From Lingula anatina (Eukaryota > Brachiopoda > Lingulata > Lingulida > Lingulidae): a DNA stretch of 64,000 bases. The position numbers were made by a program, and so were the translations under genes. A model generated the notes under the pieces. That model did not search any database, had not been told where the DNA came from, and saw nothing but the letters and a program-made list of their open reading frames with translations. Below, in pieces: positions 21,182-34,800 of the stretch (its first letter is position 1; every line of letters begins with the position of its first letter). The DNA lies in contig NW_019775830.1 in NCBI RefSeq assembly GCF_001039355.2, positions 133,657-197,656 on the forward strand, given 5' to 3'.

Positions 21182-23200
21182 GTGATGTAATTCTTAGTTG
21201 GATTCCGGCCTACTTAACCCAGAATGAGGCTCTCATTTTAAGACTTACTCTCAATGTTAAATTGGTGAACTTTGATCGTTCATATCAAACAGACCAGAGG
21301 ACAATTACTTGTGACAACCACTTGGTCATATTCACTTGGGTTTTTAGCATCAGCCAATGGGCCTCAGGATTTTCTAGAGCTGATGGTGATTTTAACAGCG
21401 ACAATACCAACACTCCTCCAACGGGCTGCAATTTCAGTTTACACCAGATACATGTTGTAATAGGCATATTTAATCGTCTGTATCGAGTACATCTGTGAAC
21501 AAATACGCATGACAACTGTTTGTTGATATTCACTTACGTATTTAGCTCAGGAAAATGGCCATCATAGGAATTTTCTAGCGTCAGTGGAGACTTTATCAAC
21601 AATGGTGGTGTACTATTTTTAAAGCAAATTTGCCTACTGGAATACTATGACCAATATGTACCAGTTCATTAATATACAGTCAGAATTCTTGTATAATAAA
21701 ATCATTATCGACACAAATAAAGCCATTATATTCATATTACTTTTAGAGGTCTCAATTTGAAAGATTTGATAACCTAGAAAAGGGGGCTTGGGTAGCATTG
21801 CTCACCTGTTGTGTTCAAAGCAGGTGTCTCAATTAATGCAATTAATGTGCTTTCAAAAAGAATTTTAATTTGTCACTGCTATATTTTCATTAAAATTTCT
21901 TTTTCTACTGTTGTCTGGATTATGTTTGAAAAGACTATTAAATACTTTTTCAGCTTTTATGATTTCTGCAAAAACGTAAAAATTTAATTAGAGGCCTGCC
22001 AAAATTATTTTTCATAAATAAATTGATTCATCCATAATTATCCAGTTAAACAAAAAGTTTTAATCAAGCTCACTCAGCTTTAATGCTAATGGAAGGGGGG
22101 GGGAGTAATAATCACCAATAGCTTACAATTTTTTATCCTTAGTTTTCATAATTGGAAATAATTAGAAAAACAGCAATAATGCTCTTTAAATATTCTATTT
22201 TTCTTTATTTTTGAATGAAAGCCTCACTTAAATCTTTATAATTGTCAAAATCTACAAATCATTTGTCACTCTGATGCTAAATGAAGTTCATGGTGTCTTT
22301 TTTCAGAAAATAATACATTTATAAGGTAGTGATTTCATTTTCATTTTAAGAACATCAGACTCAATATCACAATACAAAGTATGATATATAAAAATCTGAA
22401 TTGAATGCATATTTAATCGTCATAAATCAATTTGAATTCTTAAACAAAATGCAAAATGAAAGATACAATAAAACTTGTTGACTTTAAATCAACATTTTAT
22501 TTTTATCTATAAGGTATGTAAGAAAGGAGTTATAAAATTTCTTGACATACGCTGTAAAGTTGCATTATGAATTAACATTTGTACAGTAAAAATTAATTGG
22601 AATTTCTATGATATAAAAACCTGTAAGCAAAAGGATAAATACACTGAATGATGAATCCATAAAAAAAAAAAAACTTTGATTGCTGAGTGTTTTTTATAAT
22701 TGCTGTAAACTTAAGCATGGGTTAATAGATTTTACTCAGCAAACAGCTCTACCTGCTTGTTTCTTCCAGTTCATATGTGCATTGAAAGCCTTTCTTGCGT
22801 TCTATCCTCTTGTTGAAAGTGTGCAACATCACAAAGAAAAAGTATCAATTATCTGTTCCATTATTGCCATTTACACACTTCACAGTACAATAATTAAATG
22901 GTTTATTAAGTATGTAAAAATTTTATTCCTGTCCATGATCTCAATTCTGTCTGCAGCTATATGGGTATTAAAAAATTACTAGAAAAAAATGTTCAAGTTC
23001 TCAAAATGTCATGCACTTTCAGTAATAAAATCAGACTAGTCAATTGTCATTAGAGCTTAAATTCTTGCAGCTCCCCTTTTCAAAGACAAATACAATAACT
23101 ACACCTGTGAAGATCATATCTGTTTTAGTTCTATTTGCTATTTTCTATTAAACCACCTCAAAGGGCTCTATGACTGTTTGAAGATCCAGGTAAGTTCTGT
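21182..23200. other. AT-rich intergenic DNA
   Basis: No convincing exon or repeat. Contains short homopolymers (G tract at 22096, A tract near 22661). Short frames on both strands lack splice context or recognisable composition. Confidence 0.6.
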
Positions 23201-23501
23201 TCAATCGCTGTCAGTGGACAGATTCATCCGATAACAAAGCCATTGCAACTCCTTACCTGAAAAACAATCAGAACTGTAGCTGCAGCTCATATATAATAAT
23301 TAGTGTAAGAGAGGTGCATTTATCGCTGATAAAATCAGCATCAATACAAGAAAAGGTCCTTGATGGCCATTTCCTGTCACTAAATACCTATGTTGATATA
23401 ATTAAACAATTATCAAGTTTAATTATCTACCGGTGTGAGAGATACAGACGATCAAATTTCATCATTTTAGGAGTAAATTAAGGAGCTTACCGATTGTTTT
23501 A

Positions 23502-23695
23502 CCCAGGGGTAATCCTAGAGAGGGGTAAGAAACGTCCATTGTTCTCGTCAGTGAGGCTAACCAAATTCAGGGTATGTACGCACAGACAGAAAACCATGTA
23601 TTGTGGGAACGTTACTTATGAAGCCACTGGTAGTGCTAGGGTCGTAGTGCTAGTAGTAGATATCAGCTAGATATAATATTCCTACCCCTGGGCGA
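23502..23695. repeat. Possible small inverted-repeat element
   Basis: ACCCAGGGGTA near the left and TACCCCTGGG near the right form a short inverted pair about 190 bp apart, around non-coding sequence. Only about 10 bp match, so this is weak. Confidence 0.25.
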
Positions 23696-23970
23696 CCTCA
23701 GCAATAATAAACTGTTTAATCTTCTTATGGGTGCCCAAGACATAGACATTCTTAGAATGGTTATGTGTTTTGTAAATAGATGCTTAAAACAAAGAGAACA
23801 GGCCCTCTATTAATGCATTGTACTCTCTCCAATGTACTCATTCTAATTCATCACCTTCATGTATAGATTGCCATCATACATTCCTTATATAACTTATTAT
23901 AAAGTAACTTATTGATATTATGCTACATGTAAACATTGAAATCATGTATATTTATATTTATTTATATACC

Positions 23971-24460
23971 TGTTTGTACTGTTGTAGTTAGATGTAATTG
24001 TCTTTGTCTTTGATTGTACCTTATTTGTAAAGGTGTATCAATAAAGAATCCATCATCTATCAGCCTGTAGTCTTGAACAAGCACCTCCTTGACGAGTGAA
24101 CAGTTGTCAAAAACAAAAGACCCAGGTGTGGTAGATCGACTACTGTTCGCGCGTGCCGCAAAGACCAAGCCTAATTGCCCCTCAAGCTCACAAACTAATA
24201 TCCAGTGCTGACGGTTAGGCTCGTCATAATCATATAAGTAGCGCGTTTCCACCCCGTTTTACCCTAGGCTAGTCTGGGCGTGTCGGCCATCTTGTGACGT
24301 CATGCTGACTGTAAGAATAGTGCATCAATTTACACTTTACTACATGTAAACACACAAAAGTCGGAGTAATGGTTAAATTTTGACTTACCAGTAGAAGCAG
24401 TGGAAGTGAATCAGTCAACGCCATATTGCACAATATGTAGCGATTTGGGGGGAGAAACGG
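23971..24460 (-). CDS. Unidentified minus-strand gene candidate, 5' exons
   Basis: A start exon (about 24389-24424) reads MALTDSLPLLLL and ends at a strong donor (gtaagt). A second open stretch ends at a donor at 23970 (cag/gtatat) and includes GSFVFDNCSLVKEVLVQDYR and LIDDGFFIDTPLQIRYNQRQ. An in-frame stop lies just before the long frame, so the exon must begin inside it; the AG near 24213 would keep phase 0. A short last exon ending near 23203 (GKELQWLCYRMNLSTDSD, stop) fits in phase. I do not recognise the protein. The acceptors are weak, and this could be a non-coding transcript. Confidence 0.3.
24295..24302. promoter_or_regulatory. CRE-like palindrome TGACGTCA
   Basis: Exact 8-bp CREB/ATF consensus, close to the candidate start exon on minus and in a relatively CpG-containing stretch. 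A second copy lies before the kinase gene. Single motifs are weak evidence. Confidence 0.35.
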
Positions 24461-25202
24461 TGTCACGTGTACGGTCCGGCCACACACCGGCCAGCCACTA
24501 CATGTACAAATAATTTACCCAATATCAATGGCGTTCTACTTCTACTAATCCTAAACGTTCTACTGTAGTGTAGATCTACAGTATTTGGCAGAGGTGTATT
24601 GATACCGTCGTCAATTACTGTTAGTTTTAAGTTCTAACTCTCCCAGTCAGACTGCACTGTGTAGTGTTTTACACAAACTACGATCGGCTGAAAATGTGCG
24701 GGGAAATCCCCGAGTCAGAGTTGATATCGAACTGACGATACCAAGCTGATGTTACTTTTAAGTTTTTCTTGGATATTCTGCACGCGTTTGAAACTTCCCT
24801 TCAGTTATATTCTTATCTTCAATGTCAATTTTATTCACTGGATTTATTTTTCTCACACTCTGTATTACTTCCGTCTGATACCCGGATTCCTGCCTCCAAT
24901 AAGCGAAGAGCAAGGCGAGGCCAACATCGTCAGGCAGCCAATGTCTTCGATAAAATATTGCAAGTATTGGCTGATTATGACACAATCTTGGTCTAATTTT
25001 GTGTTAAATGGACGGTAAATGGGGTTAAAGAATTTGCTATTTGATATTGGTTGATTTATGGGTTAGAATAGCTCTCCGTTTGTCGACTTATTCCCAGAGA
25101 AAGAGGTAAAAAAGATGGCGTGACGTGGAGACTTTCCAAATAATAACGAGAACGTTGCCGGCGCTGAGTGTTTAATTTTGGCCAGTAAACAGACAGAAAA
25201 CT

Positions 25203-25460
25203 CTATGGCTATTGCTGGACAACAACAACAACAACAACAACAGGGTGGTGATAGAAACGCTGAATCAATGGAGTACGCAGATGGCAATCCACCAACGGAA
25301 CAAGTTAACGTCTCGCACCGATTTCGGGGTCCGCAGAGGATGTCATCCATAAAAATAAAAAAGTGTGGTCTAACTTCCCTCACCACGAAACGTGACAGCC
25401 ATCTTGGATTTTGTCTGTTTCTATGGTTACGTAGGCAATTGCTATTTCCACATCATGGAT
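25203..25460 (+). CDS. Short open frame with a polyglutamine run, unidentified
   Basis: ATG at 25203 opens MAIAG followed by eight Gln from a CAA repeat, then GGDRNAESMEYADGNPPTEQ and a frame running to a stop at 25460. It could be the first exon of a plus-strand gene, but no strong donor follows the polar part, and the C-terminal half looks like untranslated genomic sequence. Confidence 0.25.
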
Positions 25461-25469
25461 AACTTTGAT

Positions 25470-26069
25470 CAGCAGACTGAACTGTCAAATGATATATAAT
25501 TCAGGTCTGTGTATAAAGGGGACACTAAACTCCAAACTCCTTAAAGATGCATACAAAGTCAATTTTTTGTCACAAAAACCAACCAAATGCAAGCATATAG
25601 TTTCAAGTAGTATAACTAAGAGAATTACCAAAAGGCATTGTTTAATTTTACCCGAAAATGATGTTTGAACGGATTTTTCTGCTGGCATTCTATGCTGTAT
25701 GTCAATGGGGCAGGAAAGATTGGCCACGAAAGTAGGTTAAATTAACAACCAAAAATTTAAAGAAAGGAGCAGTCCAAAGGTCTTTTATGGCTGATCGAGT
25801 GATCTATTCAGTTTATCCCTTGGCATGTCGAATTTATTTGAGCCATATAAGAATCTTATCAAGTAGAAGTGGTTTACAGTTGTTACTGGGAATCCACGCT
25901 CCAGTGATGCTCGGTTCGTATGTATTAAGTAAAGCACTTTTTTGGGATTTGCCGCTCACCTATTTATTGCATAGCCCGCTGGATCATTCAGCTGAGAGAG
26001 AGAGAGAGGGTGAGGTTATATATTTTAACTCCTGCTTTTGCTTCCTTTGAAGTGTCCTTCACATCTCTG

Positions 26070-26100
<31 letters not shown>

Positions 26101-27300
26101 GGGGGCACCACAACCCAGAAAATCTCTAACCGTGAAGTCTTTTATACTTTTACTAATCTTTGTTAAAATATTTGTGTGCGTGATATCACCATCGTCATGT
26201 GTCAGGGCTGGTTCAGGCATCGACGATCATGGTCTTCCAGTTTACTCTATTTTCAGTTCATTGGATGAGCTCATTATTGTACAGTGATAGGCTATATCTT
26301 TCCAATAAAAAAATGAACGTTTGTGTTGTTTTTTCCGACTCATCAAGAAACAAATTAAGTGAAAAGTTTCACTTTCAGCGGAGTCCATGATATACCATTA
26401 TGTATAATATAAATGTATAGTGACTTTTTAAATAATCGTTTAAAAATAGTACAATCGCTACTTTACATATTCACATCGTGCCAAAGTTCATGATGATGAT
26501 GCGTCAATCAATACTTTCTCTGAGAGGTCAACCTGACGTAACCGTGCAAATGCATTTCAGTCCTTTGAGGGCAGTGCCGGTAGTACCAGTGTTATGGTTC
26601 TTAACACTATCGGTCAAGCTTATAGTAACCCCAACCCTCTGTCACCAATTATCATGAAATAGCACTCTCACTAATGTACTCAGTAGTATAAACACACTTG
26701 ACAGCAGTGATCCCTCTGATCAGTAGACACACAATGTATTTATATCAGCACACTTAGAAATAAAGTTAGTTGTTGTAGTCAAGTCCTTCTTGGAGTTGNT
26801 CCTATCCAGGTACTATGTTCCCCTGGGCCAGAAAAATTGTCAAAAAGTTTCATTTTGTTTAAGTACTTGGTGCAATGGAAAGCAGGATCCCCCTCACCCC
26901 CCACCCCCCAAAATCCGTCCCTGCTTGATAATATCAATTTTACTTGACCAAAATTTTGATTATTTGATTGATGAAAACTGTTCTGATTTAAAATTTCCAT
27001 AAAAATTTATCACAGTCTAAATAATGGTAATTGTTGCCGAAATGCTGCAACATGTACAAATAGCTATGACAGCTCTTTTATATATATATTGGATATCAAA
27101 CCATGGATCGATGAACACGGGATCATGTTTAAATATTATCAAACGTAAAATGAATTCTCAATATCATTTTGAAACACTCGTTTTCTAATCTTGCCTATTA
27201 TTTTTCGACATCGAGGCTAGCATAAGGAGGACGACAATCTTCTTGGAAAGGCAGGGCTAGAAGGGGAATCCCCTTTTATTTCTATTTAAAGCAATGACGG
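25470..27300. other. Intergenic DNA with simple repeats
   Basis: Contains a GA tract (about 25993-26010), a TG tract plus a long G homopolymer (about 26068-26105) and a single N at 26799 with no obvious duplication beside it. No exon is supported. Confidence 0.6.
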
Positions 27301-27304
27301 AGAG

Positions 27305-27406
27305 GTTATCCAATCAAAGCTCGTGTTTTGATGACGTCACATGGCATTGATCGAAGAAGAAGAGACCTAAATGGCGGGACTGCAGGTGCCGTAGTCAAAA
27401 CAACAG
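27305..27406 (+). promoter_or_regulatory. Likely promoter and non-coding first exon of the kinase gene
   Basis: CCAAT at 27310-27314 and the CRE palindrome TGACGTCA at 27332-27339 precede a short stretch ending at a good donor (caacag/gtattt) at 27406. A six-codon upstream frame (ATGGCGGGACTGCAGGTGCC, then TAG) lies in it. The next acceptor at 27988-27989 leads to the exon with the main start codon. The transcription start is not known. Confidence 0.4.
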
Positions 27407-28054
27407 GTATTTACTCGAAAAGGACTACCGAATGCTTACCTTAATTGTAATGACAGTTGTGTTACACAATCGAGCATCTAATTATCTATGCGTTGTCAAT
27501 TTATCTATCTTATTATAGGGAAAAATAGATGATTTTGTGGTGGCAAATATGAAACTGATCGCCCATCTTGGATTCCTTGTTCCACACGGTCTTTGTTTAC
27601 ATAGGCGCTGCAATCTGTGGTTGCATTTACTCATTAAAACTTATGTTGTCTAAAGTTTTCCTTCACGATTAAAGGGAAATTGTTTTTGATTGCGACTCCT
27701 CTTGTCACTGAAGTTATTATTATTTTTTTGTTTGTGTGTTATTTGAGTTTGAGCAAGATCTTGAGAAGTTGCCAAGTTTCACTTTTGGCCAGGAAGTGGT
27801 TATAGTAGAAAACTATTGTGACTTTTCTTCTTACAATGTGATTTTATTAAATATCATCAGTTAACGCTAATTATTAGTGATAACAATAAAACCAAAGACA
27901 TTGCAGTTACGACACGAAATTTTACATCTCGATGGAGATATATATCTGTGACAGCTATTAGTATAGTATTTAATTTCACACTCTTTCAGGTGATTAGATT
28001 TTAACAAGTATTCACACGAACAGGACATTCATGTAGAGGAATTTTGTAGCCAGC

Positions 28055-31000
28055 ATGCCCACCCCATACGGTAAGTTAATACAGCATTTATGTGATTGGT
28101 ATTAGAAAAAAAAAGAATATTTATTTGCCAACTTAATTATTGCCTTGACTTTGTTTGTTAAACACATTGCACTACTTCAGTTACGCCATTTTCAGAAGTT
28201 TACTGTCTATTGCATGGAGAGGTTAAACAGTTTATAAAGATGACAAGTATAACAGAGTCCAATTCACATCAGGTTTAGCTTAAACTTAACATTGTTTAAA
28301 TTTAACCACACGGATAGATCGCAAGGACATGCTATGTGTAAATTGACTCCCACAGGAATATGGATAAGATTTCCTAAAGAAGTTATAAAAGCCTTGTTGT
28401 AGGCTCACAACTCCCTTTGTTATAGTTGGCAACATTCCAATGATTTTGTACAGGTATCTATATAGGTCTACTAGTAGATAAAATCTTACAGACTAAATAT
28501 AGGGTAAATTGAATTGTCATTTAATGCATTTTTGGTGGTTTTAATTTTAACCTATTAAAATTGATCTTATTAATCAGTATATGTATATATATTATTGATC
28601 ACACAGATATAGAAGAAAAACAGATCTCACTGAAATGAAAATAACATATCCATTTAATTATATACTGAGAAGTGGCTGGTGCCAAAAGAATAATAAGTTG
28701 AACCCTCTGCTAGATTTTACTTTTTCGCATTTATTTAGTCAAGCTAAATTGTTTTGTCTTGAGTAAACATTCATTGTGGCGCGACTTGTGAGTTTAGGAT
28801 AAAAATCAATTGTTGTATGAAAATGTGGCATTTGGAGTTGTTTTTTATTTGTTCACCAAGGCATGTGATTCATATCGATCGAAGGGCATTGTTGAGTCCA
28901 TAGGTTATATGAATATTGAGTAGTGACGCATTGAATGTAAGGAAGTCAATATGCTGATAAAAACTGTTAAAGAAAAAATATTAGACTTGCAGTGATTGGA
29001 TGTAAATCAGCCAATAAGGCACAGTAAACTACATGATGATAGGAGAAGAATTGTGAACCTGAATAAGGTTTGCCAGCCCTCAGCCAGTGGGTAATCAGTA
29101 ATGATTGTTTTTACTTGATAAAAATTGACCCGAAGTGGTAGGCATTGTTTGTTGGTGAACAGGAAGCTAAGGGTCAAGTAACTAGCAAATGACTTTTTCA
29201 TTTCTTGAATCAAACAATTTATGAGTAATCATTTTTTAGAATTCTTTCTGTTTCACTTTGAGAGTACATTTTTGTTCAGTGTATTTGGGCAGTTGCCAAC
29301 AGTAACAAAGCAGCTTTACAAGTCTGTATAGAGAATATTTTTACTTCAGGTGAATTTATGACTAAATTATTTTCAGTAGTATCATCTTATAAAAGAAAAT
29401 AGGCTTAGGAAATAGAAAATAAATAAAATCAGGTGATCAGCCTGTGCAGGTTTGTTATTGTTATGGTTCACCTAGTAAATGTAGACAATGGCTGGTCTTG
29501 CTGTAGAAAGTACAGAATTTTACAAGATGAAAAAAATAAAAATTATAAAATTAATTATTAATTCAGTGGTTTTCAAATTATCACTTTGTAATTCCAGAAT
29601 TAGAGTGTGATGTGGGCAGCCACACCCAAGACCCTCCCCGAATTGAGGGAGGTATGCCACCAAAGTTGATCCCTAGAGCAGAACCAGTACCACTACCCGA
29701 GGGGCTCATCTCAGACCCAACAGGTGGCCAAAACCTGCTGGCAGTTAAAGTGGCAGTTAAAGGACTCGGTGGTGGTGACTCACAAAATGAAAACCCCAGC
29801 GAGGCAATGGAGACGGGTATTCAAGATGGTGGATTGGGTACCCAGGCAGATCAGAGTGAGGGCTTGGCTCCTAACAATATACAGAGTCATAACAGACCCT
29901 GTGGTTTCCCAGTGACGCCCCAGGCTCCAGATTTCACTGCTTTCAGTGAAGACACTTCTGTTGTGGCACCAGCTGATGTCAAGTCCACAAAGGCCCAGTT
30001 TACAGAGGATGAAGAGCTAGAGCCAAAGAAGAAGATGGTAATGTTGGCTGTGAATGAACCAGTGGGACAAGATCTCTCCGCTGAAGCCAAGATTGTGATG
30101 CAGGACGTTTGTGAAGCTACGATGGAAGAAAATGGCAGTCAGATTGCCGAGGAGCTGGGAATAAACCTGGTGACCAATGAGAACCAGGAAGACATGGCGT
30201 CAGTTGGTAGGTGGCTGCCATTGATACAATGTTTCTTTATCAAGGTTCAAACAGATTTCTTTAAAATTTAAAGAATAGAAACTCAATTAGGTAATATTTA
30301 ACATTTGGCTTGAGAGTATACAGGTGTGAAGCTTTGCTAGAAAACAATTGTGACACCTTTCCTAAGTTTTAATCCCCATTCAAGTGTTGGATTCCCAAAG
30401 TTCATCCAGTGTTATACATGGGAGTCAGAGAAAGTTACAGGAGATGTGTTCAGCTGTCTTTGATAATTTTTAAGAATTGTTGTAAGCAAAAAGAAAGTGT
30501 CAAGTGGCAAGGAGTGTTAATGTGACATTTCTTATCAAAACTTGTTTTTGTTTCTATTACAGCTGACACATTAAGTGTAGGAGTAGTTGGTTGCCTGGGT
30601 CAGCTTGAAGGAGGTGTGGAAAGCATGAGCATCCAGGAAGCTTCTGGTGTGGTCAGCCAGGGGGAAGAATTGGCACAGGTAGGAAAAAGTGAAATGGCTG
30701 TTACTTTTACTGTGAATAATGGTTTTTAGGAATAATTAATTAATTTTTGCTAATTATGTGGGGAAAAAGTCTATTAACATTAATTATTTAACTAAAACTA
30801 TGGTTTGACTAGAAAATCAGAATTTAACTGAATAAAATGACTGTTCTTTCTAGTTGATTGAATGATGTTGCATGTTTTTTAAAATTTATTTAAATATATG
30901 TATTACAATGGAAATGTATATTTGTTTTTTAGGAGCCTGTAACAGTAAGTCTGCAAATGACTGAAGATGCAGTTCAAGATAACCAACACCAGGTGTCAGC

Positions 31001-31850
31001 AGATGAAAGCCAAGGGGAGCCAGAAGCAAGACAAGCCAGCAAAGCAGTCAGACCACAGTTTCTCAAGATGCAAAGTATCCCATACACAGCTACTACAGAG
31101 TCCACACAAATCACTGAAACACCCATTCGACCTTCTATACAAGAGGGGACAGAAGCACAGGAATGCGTGGAACAGATGGGACAGGGATACTATGAGAGTA
31201 TCATAAAGAAGATGGAGGAACTGGTCAACGATGCTGAGAAGCGTCGGGGGCTGAGTAGAGAAGTGTTACAACAACTGAAGAGGAGAGCAGGTAAATTGTA
31301 ATTACAGATAAATGATAGGGAAATACCATTCACTTGTATCAAGGCTACCAAATAGCAACTTAACTTTGTATCTTCCTATAGGATTAAAAATGTAGATGTA
31401 CATAGCCATGATGAAGTGAAAAAAGGTTTTACTTCAAGTTGTAATTTGTGATTTTATCTTCTGAAGAGAAAAATGTTTTCATTTTCTATGATGCTGTCAT
31501 TGGTTTTAAGTTACTTGAGCACTTTCTGATGTATTACATATATTATTTCAGATAACATCTCAAAGCATTTGAGTGGTCGCTATTTAGATGAGTTTTTGCT
31601 GAAGGAGAGCCATAAACTAGATTTGATACTGAAAAAGCTGAGCCAAAGTTTGGAGCTCACAGAGAGTGACAGTAAATGGCTGTTTGATATAGGTATGATA
31701 AGAGTTTTTGCTTAAATCAGATGATTAGACCTGGGGTGGGACAGACATGTGAAAAGAGATTTTGAAGCATGAATTTGCACCGATTGATTACTGAGAAATC
31801 AGTAAGGTAGAATAAAGTAGCAGTTAGGTTTTATTACAGATAAAAACTTG

Positions 31851-31884
<34 letters not shown>

Positions 31885-34800
31885 AAAGCTCGAATATTGT
31901 TTTTCTGGAATTTTGGTCAACCTCTTTGTATATAAGTCCAATATTTGAATTTTTTAGCAGAAGATTTGATGGAGGAGGATGTGGCAAGCAGGGAAGAAGA
32001 TGGAGACAAGGTGATAATTGAATTGCTTTATGTTAACAAGTAACAGTAACAAATATAAGTACGGTTCAAGATTAACTTCACTTCTTTGTAAACATCTTGT
32101 TTGCAGAAATGGGCACAACCTTTCAGAGTGAAATTCCTTATTTATTTTATGATTACATTAAGTTTATTCAGTAAAGCAAAGTGGTGTTTCAGTGTAAAAC
32201 AATTCACAGGGAATTTGTTTTTCCTCATAAAAAATTGAAATTCATTGGAAATTGATTGTTATTTTATTTCAGCTTGAGCCAACAGGCACCAAACACAGTG
32301 TAAACAGTTTATACAGTGGCTGTGAAGGACCAGCACAAAGCTTGCCCCCCGTCAAACAGCCCAAACTGCACGAGGGGGACTCTGTAGGCTTTGACCCCCC
32401 TCTGGGATACATAGCCCCCACTGTAGACAGGCCCCAACAGCAGTGTGTCCAGGCAACAGATGACAGCCCCTATCCCAAGTTCATCAAAGAGGAAGTCTAC
32501 AGCAGATCCTTACGGGGGACACAGCCCTGGGTTTTTGAGAGCGAAGTGGCAAATAACCCCCAATCACCTGTTAACAGCTTGGTGTCAAGGTAATTATTGT
32601 ATGAGAATAGGTAGACTTTTTGAAGATGATGATAGTTATGAATAGATATTTGTATTTGACTTAAAACTTTATCTTCCACATTTCAGTAAGTTAATCTTTC
32701 TGAACCTTGACTATTTATTTGTTTAGATAGGGGCTGATTGGACTACATCTGCCCTCTTATTGAAACATCTTATGTAAAAAAGGCGATGACGGTCAAAACA
32801 TACATGCTTCGTGGTTTATTAAATGTTCATCGTATTTTTCCTTTCATTATTCTTATGAGTTAAGTAGCTTCACCTCCGTGACACCCTCTTTATTCATTTA
32901 AACCATTGTTAAATAAACCATGGGTTTCACTCCAGGGTAAAACAAAGAATGTAAAAAGGGGATGTCAGTCAAAGAAGAGGCCTAGGCTACGTGCTTCATT
33001 GTTTATTAAATATCCATCGTATTTTTTTAGTTCATTATTTTAGCTTCAACTCCGCGACACCCTTTTTTATGTTTAAAACACAGCACTCCACTGGTTTCGC
33101 GATCATGAAGAAAGGGAGTGTAGCAAAGAAGCTCATTAATTGTCGTAATAATTGGTGGTTGCATTGTAGGCATAACCTTGTTCAATTTAGTCGACAGACT
33201 AAGCCAGAAGAAATAATAGATCATTATCACCTCTCTTTATTTAGGGACAATAATGTTGGCTAGTGGCAGCATTTATAAGTTCTTTTATTTGGAAACTTTA
33301 CGATCCTTTGTCTGGGACTGCTGAACAACCCCATATAAATGGCATCCAACAAATGGGGATAATGACAGGGACGTCCACAAAAAGCTTTTGACTCGGTGAA
33401 AATAAAAAAAAATCTGTTAAGAAGTATTAATGTCCTGGCAAATAACTTTTTTTGGCTCCGAGAGTTCTAGAATGAATGGCAAGAAACGGTATTAAGGTCA
33501 ATAAAAGACTAAAAACTATCAGAGCGTAGGCCTCTCTTACTTTATTTCTAAGGCTGTCTTGTGATACGAGTCATGCTACACTACAATAGAGGGGGTAGCA
33601 GGTAGCAGTGGATGATTTAATACAGGGATACCATCGATATCAATAGAATATCGCGATCCTCAAAAGTTTTCTAATTCACTAAATATAGACGACAGTCTTT
33701 TCTCTTTTGCAATGTGTCTGGTATAGTTGTATAGGCCTATCAGTTGGAAACGTGTGCTTCATCTACAAATGCAAATGGCGGAGATGCCGTGGTAGTTATT
33801 CTCGTAAAATTAGCTGGATACGTGCACGTGAGAAAATTATTCATTAAATTTAGTTTTCTAGTGTCAGTTTAATCTGGTAAAATGCGAGACGAAAAAAATT
33901 ATAGATAGAGCCTAATGGCCCACTGTAGAATGATTCCGGATAATACATCAACAATGTAGTTTATTGGCAGATAAACGTATTTCCATTCTCGACTGACTGA
34001 GGAAAGGTTTGAGAGAGCATTTTAAGAAGAGGTGGGCGTACCAATAGTGAGTAGGAAGTGTGCTGCAATCAAGATGAAAAATACCGATCAGAAGTGGACA
34101 GCCAATAACCCCTAATTAAGCCCGGGTTACACGCCGCTGTGTTGACTCCTTGCTGGGGAGGGGTAGCGGCCTCCTACTGCTGTGCGTAATCACGCATTGT
34201 CTTCTAACTTGCGGCTACACGTCGGTTGCATTGTATTAATAAAGTAATACCTATTCATAAGGAAGGGGGCGGATGGTAATCGTACTAGAATTAAATCAGT
34301 TATCGATCTTGCGCGTACCCGTAGTCTTGTCACTTAAGAGCTACACGGTAGGTTAGAGGGCATCTAAGCTTGGAGTATTGAGTGAACTGTAATTTGCACT
34401 GCAATAGAAAAAGGTTATATAAACCAATCATCAAGCAATAATGAAAATATATGATATTGTATGATATTGTATTTTTATTTCATTTAGGAAAGTTGTCTTT
34501 TCAACTGCTGAAGGATTGTGCCAATACATGCATGACCTTGACCCATGTCATGTGACCTCGGGGACTACAGGGGCCATAGTTTTTGAGGTAATGCAGTGAT
34601 ATTTCACCTGAAGATAATATATTAGATATCACATCACAGTGATTATGTTTCCAGTCATCCTATACTTGAGTAGCTGAATGCTGGATGTATTTGAAATTTT
34701 TTTAAGGACTTTGAAAAGAAATTTAATAAGTGATTGTTTGTTTTTGTTTGCTTTACCAGTTCATGCCCAAATCTATTGTACATATGCATAATCTACCATT

